The translations under genes and the position numbers were made by a program. Positions 45,277 through 54,218 of a stretch of DNA of 64,000 nucleotides are shown piece after piece. This DNA is from Flavobacteriaceae bacterium (GTDB lineage: Bacteria; Bacteroidota; Bacteroidia; Flavobacteriales; Flavobacteriaceae), in NCBI GenBank assembly GCA_013373635.1, contig JABXHN010000010.1, forward strand, positions 1-64,000, in the 5' to 3' direction. Under the pieces are notes generated by a model that did not search any database, was not told the origin of the DNA, and saw nothing but the letters and a program-made list of their open reading frames with translations. Positions within the stretch are counted from its first letter, which is position 1. Every line of letters starts with the position of its first letter.

Positions 45277-45777
45277 TTAGTTTATCTCGATATCTTTAAC
45301 TAAATCACTAACTAATTGGTCTTGTTTAGACGAATTCGAAAGTTCTTCTTTAATAACTTTTTCTGCAATCGCAATTGAAAGTTCAGCAACTTGCTTTTTA
45401 ATATCCGCAACTGCAGCTTTCTTTTCGCTTTCGATTGTTTCCTGTGCTTGAGCAACTAATTTATCCGCCTCAGCTTTTGCCTGACCTTTAGCATCAGCAA
45501 TCATTTTCTCTTTAAGCTCTCTAGCTTCTTTGATCATTACTTCACGCTCTGCTCTAGCTTCTTTAATAAGCTTTTCATTGTCAGCATTGAGGTTTTGTAA
45601 TTCTTTTCTAGCCTCATCTGCAGCCTCAAGAGCTCCTTTGATTCCTTCTTCTCTTTCGTTAACGGCATCCAAGATCGGTTTCCAGGCAAACTTCTTTAAT
45701 AAAAGTACCAAACCGACAAAAATTACGGTCTGCCAAATAAAAAGTCCAAAAGAAAATTCTTCAATTAATTTTTCCAT
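45277..45777 (-). CDS. atpF: ATP synthase b subunit
   Basis: 166 aa. One N-terminal membrane helix (about 10-28, FIWQTVIFVGLVLLLKKFAWKPI) is followed by a long charged coiled coil that makes the peripheral stalk. Only one b gene is present, so the stalk is a homodimer. It lies 76 nt after atpE, the largest gap inside the operon. Confidence 0.95.
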   Translation of the reverse strand: MEKLIEEFSFGLFIWQTVIFVGLVLLLKKFAWKPILDAVNEREEGIKGALEAADEARKELQNLNADNEKLIKEARAEREVMIKEARELKEKMIADAKGQAKAEADKLVAQAQETIESEKKAAVADIKKQVAELSIAIAEKVIKEELSNSSKQDQLVSDLVKDIEIN

Positions 45778-45853
45778 ATTCTAAATAGGATTCTCTGTTA
45801 AAAAATCTAAAAACAACAGTTAGAGCCAACCGCCCTAACTGTTGATAGTTGTA

Positions 45854-46045
45854 CTAGGCTGCGAATAAAGCAGCGAAACCAATACCTTCAATAAGCGCTG
45901 CTGCAATCAACATAGCTGTTTGAATTTTACCTGCAGCTTCTGGCTGACGAGCAATAGCTTCCATAGCAGATCCACCAATTTTACCGATACCTAAACCAGC
46001 ACCAATAACGATTAAACCTGCTCCTACAATAGTTGGGATTTCCAT
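45854..46045 (-). CDS. atpE: ATP synthase c subunit
   Basis: 63 aa, two membrane helices around the polar loop ARQPEA. The glycine-rich first helix GAGLGIGKIGG packs the ring. The ion-binding Glu is in ALIEGIGF; it is followed by Gly, and the Gln of sodium-type rings is Ile here, so proton coupling is likely. It is shorter than the usual 75-80 aa but complete, as in related bacteria. Confidence 0.95.
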   Translation of the reverse strand: MEIPTIVGAGLIVIGAGLGIGKIGGSAMEAIARQPEAAGKIQTAMLIAAALIEGIGFAALFAA

Positions 46046-46075
46046 ATTTATTTATTAAAAATTAAACATTCTATT

Positions 46076-47173
46076 TTAGTGATGTGCTTCTTCGTTGGCA
46101 AAGCCAAAATACAAAGCAGACAACATCGTAAATATATACGCTTGTAAAGCAGCAACTAATAACTCTAGTATTGCTAAGACAAACGATAGTAAAAAGCTTA
46201 AGCTAGATCCCAACCAAGAGTGGAAAATAAACATTAAACCGATAATACTCATTAATACTATATGCCCTGCTGACATATTCGCCCAAAGACGAATCATCAG
46301 TGCAAAAGGCTTGATAATCACTCCTAATAATTCAATAGGAGCTAATAATATTTTCATTGGAACTGGAACTCCAGGCATCCAGAAGATGTGTCCCCAGTAA
46401 TTTTTGTTTCCAGTAAGGTTCGTGATAAGGAACGTCAATAATGCCAATCCAAAAGTCACCGCAATGTTTCCAGTCACATTCACCCCTAGTGGCGTCAAAC
46501 CAAAAAGATTTAAGAACCACACAAAGAAGAAAATGGTGAGCAAATAGCTCATATACTTCTTGTAGTTAGGTCCGATATTAGGTTCAGCGATATCATCGCG
46601 AATATACAGTACAATTGGTTCGAAGATTCTAGCAAAACCAGTTGGAATTCCTTTGTTCTTAGCGTAAGACTTGGCAAGAGAAGAGAACAACCAGAACATC
46701 AACAATCCAGTAAGTAGCATCATCACAACACTCTTGGTGATTGAAAAGTCATTCATTATTTTGTGGTAAGCGTGATGATCGTGCTCTAAGGCTTCTTTCA
46801 TTTGATCAATACTAACACCAGCTTCTCCTTTATAAATTTTTCCGTGAATTAAAGCGTAGTAGTTTCCGTTTACCTCTGCAATAGCATCACCGTGGTGTAA
46901 TTTTGAAGATGAAAACACTTGAAGTCCATTATCCCATAAAATTACTGGAAGTGGAAATCCAATATATACGTGTTCATGCTCACTATTAGTGTATGAATAA
47001 AGAGAAAAATCGTAAGAATCCTGTAAGTGGTGTTGGATGTATTCATTGATCTCAGTTTTGAGATCTTTTTCTCCATCAGAGCTATCACTACTCGTATTTG
47101 CAGTTGCGAAACTAATACTTGCAAAAAATACTAGAGCAAGACTAAAAAACTTCATATTAAGCGCTTTCGACAT
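46076..47173 (-). CDS. atpB: ATP synthase a subunit with N-terminal extension
   Basis: 365 aa. The C-terminal 230 residues are the a subunit: PFALMIRLWANMSAGHIVLMSIIGL contains the essential Arg, with five to six membrane helices. The first 130 residues are an extension with a signal-peptide-like start (MKFFSLALVFFASISFATA) and a region rich in His and acidic residues (HEHVYIGFPLPVILWDNG), usual in Bacteroidota and not in E. coli. The start may be 47173 or the in-frame ATG at 47155. Confidence 0.95.
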   Translation of the reverse strand: MSKALNMKFFSLALVFFASISFATANTSSDSSDGEKDLKTEINEYIQHHLQDSYDFSLYSYTNSEHEHVYIGFPLPVILWDNGLQVFSSSKLHHGDAIAEVNGNYYALIHGKIYKGEAGVSIDQMKEALEHDHHAYHKIMNDFSITKSVVMMLLTGLLMFWLFSSLAKSYAKNKGIPTGFARIFEPIVLYIRDDIAEPNIGPNYKKYMSYLLTIFFFVWFLNLFGLTPLGVNVTGNIAVTFGLALLTFLITNLTGNKNYWGHIFWMPGVPVPMKILLAPIELLGVIIKPFALMIRLWANMSAGHIVLMSIIGLMFIFHSWLGSSLSFLLSFVLAILELLVAALQAYIFTMLSALYFGFANEEAHH

Positions 47174-47204
47174 TTGTAAATTTTAATTCACTTAAAAAAC
47201 GCTG

Positions 47205-47212
47205 CAAATGTA
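47205..47212 (-). promoter_or_regulatory. atpB operon -7 element
   Basis: TACATTTG on the minus strand, a perfect TAnnTTTG, 31 nt before the first atpB ATG in the 112-bp gap that separates atpB from the porW-led genes. No clear -33 TTG. Confidence 0.55.
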
Positions 47213-47285
47213 AGCTATTTCGTTAAATTAAAAAAAGTCTATTGTGGATAATTTGTGGATAAAATTATAGGGCTTAATGATCACC

Positions 47286-47681
47286 CTATTGGCTCGACTT
47301 GTTTAATAGCTTTGAAACGTAGATGGACTCCGTGATAAGGCTGATCACATAGGGAATAAAGAACACCAAAAAAGCCTTTGTTTTGGGAAGCTCATAATGG
47401 GCGTAATAGGGCTTTAAAAGCGTGAAATAAAAGGCAAATTTTAAAAGGGATCCCGCCAAAAACAAAAAACCGACCTGACTAAAGTATTTTTTTTGGAATT
47501 TATAGATTGCAAAAACGATCAGAGTTGTCATTCCTAATAGTGACAAATAAGTCATTAGCAATAGATTAAACTCAAATCTTTCGTCGATCGCTCTCAGAAT
47601 AACTAAGTGAATTACAAAACTCACCACAAGCAATAAAAACAACCCTAAGATAAATCGGTAAAAAAAGTGCTTAGAGGTCAA
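47286..47681 (-). CDS. DUF6168-like membrane protein upstream of atpB
   Basis: 131 aa with four hydrophobic helices (about 9-31, 40-60, 70-90, 105-122). I believe it belongs to DUF6168, small membrane proteins found before atpB in flavobacteria. Size, four helices and place resemble AtpI, which helps assemble the c ring in other bacteria, but I cannot see sequence homology. It overlaps the AtpZ-like gene by 4 nt. Confidence 0.7.
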   Translation of the reverse strand: MTSKHFFYRFILGLFLLLVVSFVIHLVILRAIDERFEFNLLLMTYLSLLGMTTLIVFAIYKFQKKYFSQVGFLFLAGSLLKFAFYFTLLKPYYAHYELPKTKAFLVFFIPYVISLITESIYVSKLLNKSSQ

Positions 47682-47905
47682 TTCTTAATTTTTTTTGTTT
47701 GATTGATCACAAACCACATGGCAATGACGATTCCGATGAGGGTAAAAACAATGAGTCCAGGTCTTCCTTCGAATTCAAAATAGGTATCAACCCATTTGCC
47801 GATCTGTACCATAAAGTAGATGATGGCTCCCATCTGAATAGCAATAGCTGATAAGAGTCCAAAATTTCGAAGGTTGTTGTTACGAGGCTTCTTGGGCGAG
47901 GTCAT
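47678..47905 (-). CDS. AtpZ/AtpI family protein
   Basis: 75 aa with two membrane helices (about 18-36 and 50-67). The pattern LLSAIAIQMGAIIYFMVQIGKWVDTYF followed by a short loop and a second helix is typical of AtpZ/AtpI, which aid ATP synthase assembly or ion transport beside it. Overlap of 26 nt with the bactofilin gene and 4 nt with the next gene suggests tight coupling. Confidence 0.85.
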   Translation of the reverse strand: MTSPKKPRNNNLRNFGLLSAIAIQMGAIIYFMVQIGKWVDTYFEFEGRPGLIVFTLIGIVIAMWFVINQTKKIKN

Positions 47906-48299
47906 CTTTTCGATCTGGTTTCAAACTCGATACTCCTTTGGGTTTCATGCTGCATTCAGCTTCAAAAATAGCCCCAGGAGCAATAGCTAATTTAGTGGTT
48001 TGAACCTTTCCTTCAACAGAAGATTGAGATTGAAGATTGAGTAATTCAGCAACTTTGATCTCTCCTTTAAAAGTTCCTTCAATATCTGCATTGACACAAT
48101 CTACCTGTCCTTCTATAGACCCAGATTTACCAATAACCACCTTTCCAGAAGTCGTTAAACTTCCTTCAAGTCTTCCTTCGATTCTAAAATCGTCTTTTGA
48201 TACGATAGAGCCAATAATAGTGGTTTCTTTTTCAATTCTATTGGGCTGCGATCTCATATCAGATGAAGCGCTAGCTTTTTTGTTGTTATCTGCAAACAT
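47880..48299 (-). CDS. Bactofilin (polymer-forming cytoskeletal protein)
   Basis: 139 aa. The central domain (about 22-110) is the right-handed beta-helix of bactofilins: TTIIGSIVSKDDFRIEGRLEGSLTTSGKVVIGKSGSIEGQV, with repeating turns. Bactofilins polymerise without nucleotide into filaments that guide cell shape, wall enzymes or polar structures. It starts 2 nt after porW and overlaps the AtpZ-like gene. Confidence 0.92.
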   Translation of the reverse strand: MFADNNKKASASSDMRSQPNRIEKETTIIGSIVSKDDFRIEGRLEGSLTTSGKVVIGKSGSIEGQVDCVNADIEGTFKGEIKVAELLNLQSQSSVEGKVQTTKLAIAPGAIFEAECSMKPKGVSSLKPDRKDDLAQEAS

Positions 48300-48301
48300 A
48301 G

Positions 48302-50866
48302 TTATCGTTTTAATGCTTTGTGTTCTTCGCTATAGGCCTTTAAGTTCTTGTAAAGCTGTACGGTTCTATAGTGGGATGCTAAAATTACAAAAAACTCTCC
48401 ATTCTCAAAGGTTGGATCTTTAAAAATTGGTTTTTTTGAAAATCTAACCGTCTCAATTTGAGTCGGAAAGCCGTGAACGACATACACATCTTGAACAGGA
48501 GAATAGGATTCTTTTGAATAGCGAAGATGGGATAAATCGTCTTTGAACAAAGAGCGAATTCTTTGACCAATAATCGAGTCGTTAGTCGCTTGTTTGTTGT
48601 TAACCCAAATAGCGAGTTTCCAATGATCACTATCGAGTGGATCTCCAAATTCAGGGGTTCCTACAGCTGAATTGGCCTTGGTAAGAAATTCTACTGCGTT
48701 TTCTGCAGCTGATGATGATGGAAAATCTTTAACCAATTGTTCCATTTCTCTTTTGTAAGCTACAAACCCCTCAGATCGACCCACAGAAAGTGCTTTTAAA
48801 TTCGCCCATTTACCCGCTTCTTCGATATCAGTTGTTCGATCTAATACTTCATTAACAGCCTTAATAACGGAGTCGTATTTCTGATTTTTAAAGGACTGAT
48901 AGACCTTTTGATACTGTTTGTCAAATTTAGATGCTGACAAGAGTAAGGCCTTAGATGGGTCTTTTAAGACCTGTGCGTATACCGATTCAGGATAGCTGTT
49001 GATGATTTTGTTTTTGACCTGATTGGCTTTTTGATCATCGTCGAGCAACTCATAGGTTTTGTAGATAGCGTATAAGGAAGGGATGCATATGGCTTCTGAC
49101 TGGGTGTACAAACTCGATATCATCAAGTTTTTTAAAGCCAGATCGTAAAGTTCAAAACTTTCCTTATAGATCGTTCCCAATCTAAAATGAGCGTAGTTTT
49201 TCTCTCTTTTAAGACTGTCTAGGGTCTTCTCTTCTGTTGGTATTTGACTGAGATAAAATTCTGGATCAAATTTAGAAGAAAGCTCCTTTTGTTCTTCTAC
49301 AACTTGTTTGTTGGCTGTTGATTCCTCCTGATTAATTAATTTGACCTGTTTCGTTTTTTGTTCCGATCTCCAGTTATCGGCCAAGGCGCGATCTCCCCAT
49401 TGTTGTCTAAAAGCCTTTTGTCCTCTTTCGATCATTGCAGGATTGTAAAAGTAGAAGCTTCCTCGAGTTGGTGAAGAAGGATTTGAAAAGGCCTCATTGG
49501 CTTTCTTTTCTTTAGCCTCTTTTTCTTCTTCTTGAAGCTGTTCTTTTTTATCTTCTTGAAGCTGTAGTGTTTGTATGTGTTTTTCGATCAATTCAAGTTG
49601 ACGATCTTTTGGAGCATTTGCTAAATCTAAGACGGAATCAATTGTTGCTACTCTAGTTTCGTAAAGTGCTACATCGGCTAATTTTAGAGAACGCTTTAAA
49701 ATCGCTCTGTATTTTTCAGAGGGGTTGACCAAATAAGGTAGTAAGCTGTCGTAATAGGTGTGAGCTGAAACGTACTCATTGTTGTCGAAATAATGATCCG
49801 CTAAAAGCTCATAGCTCATTGCAGTCAGCGTTGGGTCATTCTGATTAGCTCTAAGCGACTTGTTGATATAAGCCACTCCTAAGCTGTCCATTTCTTCTTC
49901 TAAATACACCACCCCCTGTTGATAGTGAATCACGTGTAAATACTCTTGATTTTGCCAGTTTTTGACCAATTCTGATAGTTCTAATAAGTGTTCCGTCTGA
50001 TCCCCTTTATTTTGGTATGCAAAACGAAGTGTTCTGAGTTTTGAGTGAATCCAAAAAGCTCTCGGGGCTCTTCTATTGAGTTCTACAATCTGCTGAAAGT
50101 GATTTTGAGCTTTGTCTAAATCCCCGCCAGAAGTAAAGAGCTGTCCGAGTATAAAATGATAACGAGCTCGTTCAACATTTTTACGAGTCGCACCAACCGC
50201 AATGGTTAATTTGTCAATAGCTTGAGCAATGGAGTCAGTATTCATATAGGCCTGAGCCATGGTCGCATTGGCATCTGCTAGTTCTTGATCTTTAAGCTCT
50301 CGGTATTTCATCAATCGCTTGAGGTTTTCAATGGCAATAACCTCATTTCCCAAACGGATATTGGTGCGTTCTTTCCAAATACGAACCTTGTTGAGTCGAT
50401 TCGTAGCTGGGTGTTTTTTAATAATATAACTGAAGGCTTCGTAGGCCGGCACAAATCGCTGATCAAAATATCGAGCCTTTCCTAAAAGCAAATAAGCCTC
50501 TATCATTTGAGCATTGACCTCCTGATCTTCAATCATCATTCCATGCTTTTTAATGGCTTTAACGGCCTTTTCTTCGGCAATTGCAAAAGGAGAATCTTCA
50601 TCGGAATCAAATTTCAACACATACTTTTGATCAACATCTAATCGTTCAATTGGCAATAGTTTCCAAAAGTCTTCACGATAACCTGATTGAAGGGTGTTCC
50701 AGTTCTCATTAAAGGATTCGTTTCCATTAAAAACAACATTGTATTTGGTATTGAGTTTATGCCACTCTCTGTTGATCAACCGGTCTCTAGAAGTAGAGCA
50801 CGAAGAGATTATTACAGCACTCAATACGAGTGAAAACCATACTATAAGAGATCTGTTAGTAATCAT
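48302..50866 (-). CDS. porW: Type IX secretion lipoprotein PorW/SprE
   Basis: 854 aa. The signal sequence ends in a lipobox SSC (Cys23). Tetratricopeptide-like helical repeats fill most of residues 100-400 and 560-740, with a Glu/Lys-rich linker at about 435-465. The start STSRDRLINREWHKLNTKYNVVFNGNESF is characteristic of PorW/SprE, which links the PorKLMN motor to the outer-membrane translocon and is needed for gliding and type IX secretion. It leads the porW-bactofilin-AtpZ-DUF6168 string. Confidence 0.88.
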   Translation of the reverse strand: MITNRSLIVWFSLVLSAVIISSCSTSRDRLINREWHKLNTKYNVVFNGNESFNENWNTLQSGYREDFWKLLPIERLDVDQKYVLKFDSDEDSPFAIAEEKAVKAIKKHGMMIEDQEVNAQMIEAYLLLGKARYFDQRFVPAYEAFSYIIKKHPATNRLNKVRIWKERTNIRLGNEVIAIENLKRLMKYRELKDQELADANATMAQAYMNTDSIAQAIDKLTIAVGATRKNVERARYHFILGQLFTSGGDLDKAQNHFQQIVELNRRAPRAFWIHSKLRTLRFAYQNKGDQTEHLLELSELVKNWQNQEYLHVIHYQQGVVYLEEEMDSLGVAYINKSLRANQNDPTLTAMSYELLADHYFDNNEYVSAHTYYDSLLPYLVNPSEKYRAILKRSLKLADVALYETRVATIDSVLDLANAPKDRQLELIEKHIQTLQLQEDKKEQLQEEEKEAKEKKANEAFSNPSSPTRGSFYFYNPAMIERGQKAFRQQWGDRALADNWRSEQKTKQVKLINQEESTANKQVVEEQKELSSKFDPEFYLSQIPTEEKTLDSLKREKNYAHFRLGTIYKESFELYDLALKNLMISSLYTQSEAICIPSLYAIYKTYELLDDDQKANQVKNKIINSYPESVYAQVLKDPSKALLLSASKFDKQYQKVYQSFKNQKYDSVIKAVNEVLDRTTDIEEAGKWANLKALSVGRSEGFVAYKREMEQLVKDFPSSSAAENAVEFLTKANSAVGTPEFGDPLDSDHWKLAIWVNNKQATNDSIIGQRIRSLFKDDLSHLRYSKESYSPVQDVYVVHGFPTQIETVRFSKKPIFKDPTFENGEFFVILASHYRTVQLYKNLKAYSEEHKALKR

Positions 50867-50872
50867 AAATTA

Positions 50873-50923
50873 TTCCCTGTAGGGAAGATAACAGTGTTTT
50901 ACAATGAATATTGTACAAACTTA
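50873..50923 (-). promoter_or_regulatory. porW promoter, operator-like dyad and leader hairpin
   Basis: On the minus strand TAAGTTTG (50923-50916) is a -7 element. Directly after it the dyad TACAAT-ATTC-ATTGTA (50915-50900) covers the expected transcription start. Then TTCCC-TACA-GGGAA (50886-50873) forms a small hairpin ending 6 nt before the ATG; its 3' arm AGGGA is the only Shine-Dalgarno-like sequence. Both elements are exact in the sequence; a role in control is inferred. Confidence 0.5.
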
Positions 50924-50942
50924 CAATTTTAAGTGCAGCTTT

Positions 50943-51638
50943 CTAGACTGAAAAATAGGTCTCTAATTCTCTAAGGGTTTCTTCTGAGGTTTTGAGGTCT
51001 TTAACAACATCTCCCTTGCTGAGCACAACGATGCGCTCACACACCTCGGTAATATGGGTAAGGTCGTGAGATGAAATCAACAGTGTTGTCTCCCCGTCAA
51101 GGTGAACTTCTTTGATGTAATTCTTGAGTCGAATCTGTGTTGTAGGATCTAAATTAGCAAAGGGTTCGTCTAGGATCACTAGTTCTGGAGCGCCCAAAAA
51201 AGCTGCTGCAATACCCACTTTTTTTTGATTCCCCTTAGAGAGGTCTCTGATGTATTTTTTTTGACCCAAGACTTCATTTCCAAAAAGCGCATTAAAAGGA
51301 GCCAATTCTTCCTCAACTCTCGTAGGTGAAATTCCTCTTAGATTTCCCAAGAAATTGAAGTATTCTTCAGGGGTTAAATACCCAATGATAAAACTCTCAT
51401 CGATATAGGCTGTAGTATAGGATTTCCAAGCCTCGCTTTGATCAACTCTTGTTTCCTTGCTTAAAATATGACCCGAAGAAGGCTTAATAAGGTCTAATAT
51501 CAAATTAAACAAGGTTGTTTTCCCCGCTCCATTATTGCCGACCAAACCAAAACACTCCCCTTTTGGGATGATTAGTTCTTTAATGTTTAGAACGGTATTC
51601 CCACCGTATTTTTTGGACAAATCAACTGCTTGTATCAT
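50943..51638 (-). CDS. ABC transporter ATP-binding protein
   Basis: 231 aa. Walker A GNNGAGKTT (about 34-42), signature DLSKGNQKKVGIAAAFLG (Lys-Gly-Asn in place of the common Gly-Gly-Gln), Walker B LVILDEPFANLDP and the switch His in ISSHDLTHI. It is the ATPase of a two-gene ABC-2 type exporter with the membrane protein encoded 3 nt upstream. The LSKGN form is usual among ABC-2 exporters. The substrate is unknown. Confidence 0.92.
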   Translation of the reverse strand: MIQAVDLSKKYGGNTVLNIKELIIPKGECFGLVGNNGAGKTTLFNLILDLIKPSSGHILSKETRVDQSEAWKSYTTAYIDESFIIGYLTPEEYFNFLGNLRGISPTRVEEELAPFNALFGNEVLGQKKYIRDLSKGNQKKVGIAAAFLGAPELVILDEPFANLDPTTQIRLKNYIKEVHLDGETTLLISSHDLTHITEVCERIVVLSKGDVVKDLKTSEETLRELETYFSV

Positions 51639-51641
51639 CGA

Positions 51642-53117
51642 TTAATTTTTAGTGTATGAGGCCAAGGTGTCGTATTTTTCTCTCTTGTAGAGCTTGACTA
51701 AGGCATCGAGTATTTTATTGTGAAACAAAAGGCCTAAAAGGCTTACTAATATTAAGAGGGTTATTCCAAACCAGTTCCCAACCGTATAATAACCTAATGC
51801 GTATACTCCTATTGGAAATAAAATCTTTGGTAAACTGAGCAGCATGGTTTTGGTGTTCATTGCCTGGGTGTCTCCAAAGGGCTTTTTACCCGATGTCAGA
51901 TCCACTGGAACTTTGACAAAGGCTCCAGAAAAAATAACTAAGTATGCATTGAGACCGAGATTAAAGAATCCTCCAGCCAAAATATATCCAAAAGCTTCAA
52001 GGCTGATAAAGAGATATAAACTCGAGAGAATGGTACTGAAAATCACTGCAAAAACCACAAGAGCCCATTTGGACTTTAAATAATCTTTATACGACAAATT
52101 CTGTGTCATTAAAAGTGGATAATAGGCAGAATCCCAACTTGGAACATAGGAACCAAACATAAAAAGAAACCCCCCTGTTACAAAGATTCCTGCGAACATT
52201 TTCATTACAGGAGCTTCATAAGCCTCAATGGAATCGGTATAAAACAACAAGCCGTAAAACAAAAAAGCAATCCCTGCAATCACTGCTTGTTTGGGGCGTT
52301 TGTTGCGAACAATCATTCGCATATCATTGGTTAATAAATTTCCTAAAGAGCCTAGTCGCTTGAGAAAATCAAAATCGATGTTGCGAACCGATTCTTCTTT
52401 CTGAGCCAAACCGCTGTCTAAAAACATATGATTGGTAAAAAACTTCACCGCTCGATAACGCATAAAGAACAACAAAGCTACAGGAGCTATTAAATAAAGT
52501 GGCTGTTGATAAAGTGCGTCAAAAAATGGTGCTGTAAAAAGCGTAATATCAAAATACCCCATATAGTGACTCACCGCTAATACTATATAAATCAATGAAG
52601 CCACATATAGGATTCGATCACTTGAATTGACAAAAACATTGAGGTAATTAGAAGACAAAATCAGCAAAAAAACACCCAAAAACCACGACAAAACACCAAA
52701 AATGGAATAATCGTGAGCGATCAAAACCACTGAAAAGGGAATCAAAAAGAACAGGTGAATGATGTTAAAAAATGAGAAGCTCGATTTTAATAATGAAAAT
52801 CTAATAATTTGATTCTTATTGAGAGGCGTTAATAGTAACTGCTTAATTCGAGTTATCGGCATCTTTTGTATGCTGTAACGCATAAAAAGATCAGCAGCTA
52901 AATAATAAATCATAAACTTATTGACCCAAACAAGAGGATCAGCAGCACCTGCATCCTCGGCGATAAAGAATACACCCACCCCTATTGCCAAAAAGATGGC
53001 GATAAAATAAAGAGCCACAAGGCCCATAAGAATTTTAATGGCGAGATTGGTTTCAAAAGTAGGAGAACGTTTAAAAGCGTTCCATTCTAAATAGAGAAAT
53101 TGCCTAATGGTTTTCAT
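51642..53117 (-). CDS. DUF5687 ABC-2 type permease
   Basis: 491 aa with about 11-12 hydrophobic helices. It opens with FLYLEWNAFKRSPTFETNLAIKILMGL and has a cytoplasmic insert near 230-270 (LTNDMRMIVRNKRPKQA). I assign it to DUF5687, which in flavobacteria is found beside an ABC ATPase, as here. It should be the membrane half of an exporter. It is divergent from the ferredoxin-reductase-like gene. Confidence 0.82.
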   Translation of the reverse strand: MKTIRQFLYLEWNAFKRSPTFETNLAIKILMGLVALYFIAIFLAIGVGVFFIAEDAGAADPLVWVNKFMIYYLAADLFMRYSIQKMPITRIKQLLLTPLNKNQIIRFSLLKSSFSFFNIIHLFFLIPFSVVLIAHDYSIFGVLSWFLGVFLLILSSNYLNVFVNSSDRILYVASLIYIVLAVSHYMGYFDITLFTAPFFDALYQQPLYLIAPVALLFFMRYRAVKFFTNHMFLDSGLAQKEESVRNIDFDFLKRLGSLGNLLTNDMRMIVRNKRPKQAVIAGIAFLFYGLLFYTDSIEAYEAPVMKMFAGIFVTGGFLFMFGSYVPSWDSAYYPLLMTQNLSYKDYLKSKWALVVFAVIFSTILSSLYLFISLEAFGYILAGGFFNLGLNAYLVIFSGAFVKVPVDLTSGKKPFGDTQAMNTKTMLLSLPKILFPIGVYALGYYTVGNWFGITLLILVSLLGLLFHNKILDALVKLYKREKYDTLASYTKN

Positions 53118-53137
53118 AAATTTTCTTCTTAATTGCG

Positions 53138-53145
53138 TACTTTTG
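53138..53145 (+). promoter_or_regulatory. -7 element of the flavoprotein reductase gene
   Basis: TACTTTTG fits TAnnTTTG and lies 17 nt before the ATG at 53163. It also argues against an in-frame TTG start at 53133, which would lie upstream of the transcription start. Confidence 0.5.
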
Positions 53146-53162
53146 AATTAAAATCTACACTA

Positions 53163-54212
53163 ATGTCCGAATTTTATTCTCTAAAAATAAGTCAAATCGA
53201 TAAATTAACTGCAAATGCCGTTAATCTTAAGTTAGAACTACCACAAAATCTAAAAGATTCTTACGAATTTAAGCCGGGGCAATACCTCACTTTAAAAGCC
53301 GATATCAACGGAGAATCGGTTCGAAGAGCCTATTCGATTTCTGCTGCTCCTTCTGAGGATTATCTCAGTGTAGGAATTAAAAAAGTAAAAGGAGGAATCT
53401 TTTCAACTTTTGCTGTAGAAAAACTTAACGAAGGTGATCATCTCGATGTCATGACTCCGCTTGGAACCTTCTTTTGGACTCCAAATTCAAACATTCAAAA
53501 TATTGCCCTTCTTGCTGCAGGGTCAGGGATTACTCCTATGATGAGTATTGCAAAATCTGTTTTAAACTCCAATGACACTTCAAAAGTCTTGTTGATTTTT
53601 GGAAATAAAACAGTAGAAGAAGTCATGTATCGAAATGAACTTCTAGCACTACAAGAACAGTATCCAGATCGTTTCTTACTCGAATGGGTCTACAGTAGAG
53701 CGAATGTCCCAAGAACTCAATTTGGAAGAATTGACAAGGGAATTATCAATCACTTTTTTAAGAATACCTATTCCAATATTGCCTTTGATGACTATTTTGT
53801 TTGTGGGCCTGAAGATATGATTAACACGAGTCTTTCAACTTTGGAAGCGCTAGGTGTAGATGAAGATCGTATTCACTTCGAACGATTTGTCAGTAATACC
53901 CCTAAAACAGAATCAGCTCCAATAGCAAATGGAACAGTGCAGGTGAATGTTATTCTTGACGAAGTTGATTATCAGCTGAGCTGCGATTCAAAAACCGCTC
54001 TTTTAGATGCCTGTATCAAGGAAAAGATTGATGTCCCCTACTCCTGTCATGGTGGAGTATGTAGTACCTGTATTGCAAGAGTCACCAAGGGATCGGCGGT
54101 CATGGAAAAAAATGAAATTCTAACCGATTCTGAAATTGAAGAAGGATTGATCCTCACCTGTCAAGCTCACGCTACCTCCTCAGAAATTGAGTTGAACTAC
54201 GACGATGTCTAA
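53163..54212 (+). CDS. Ferredoxin-reductase-type flavoprotein with 2Fe-2S domain
   Basis: 349 aa. The FAD domain has RRAYSISAAP (about 55-64), the NAD(P)H domain has LLAAGSGITPMMSI, and the C-terminal plant-type ferredoxin domain has the cluster motif CSCHGGVCSTC with a distant Cys in LTCQAH. This matches the PaaE/HmpF class that feeds electrons to oxygenases. No oxygenase or phenylacetate gene is nearby, so the partner is unknown. Confidence 0.9.
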   Translation: MSEFYSLKISQIDKLTANAVNLKLELPQNLKDSYEFKPGQYLTLKADINGESVRRAYSISAAPSEDYLSVGIKKVKGGIFSTFAVEKLNEGDHLDVMTPLGTFFWTPNSNIQNIALLAAGSGITPMMSIAKSVLNSNDTSKVLLIFGNKTVEEVMYRNELLALQEQYPDRFLLEWVYSRANVPRTQFGRIDKGIINHFFKNTYSNIAFDDYFVCGPEDMINTSLSTLEALGVDEDRIHFERFVSNTPKTESAPIANGTVQVNVILDEVDYQLSCDSKTALLDACIKEKIDVPYSCHGGVCSTCIARVTKGSAVMEKNEILTDSEIEEGLILTCQAHATSSEIELNYDDV

Positions 54213-54218
54213 ACTTTA

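Noticed and set aside
53133-53162. TTG start at 53133 for the flavoprotein reductase.
   Set aside because: The TACTTTTG promoter element lies within these codons, so they are probably not transcribed.
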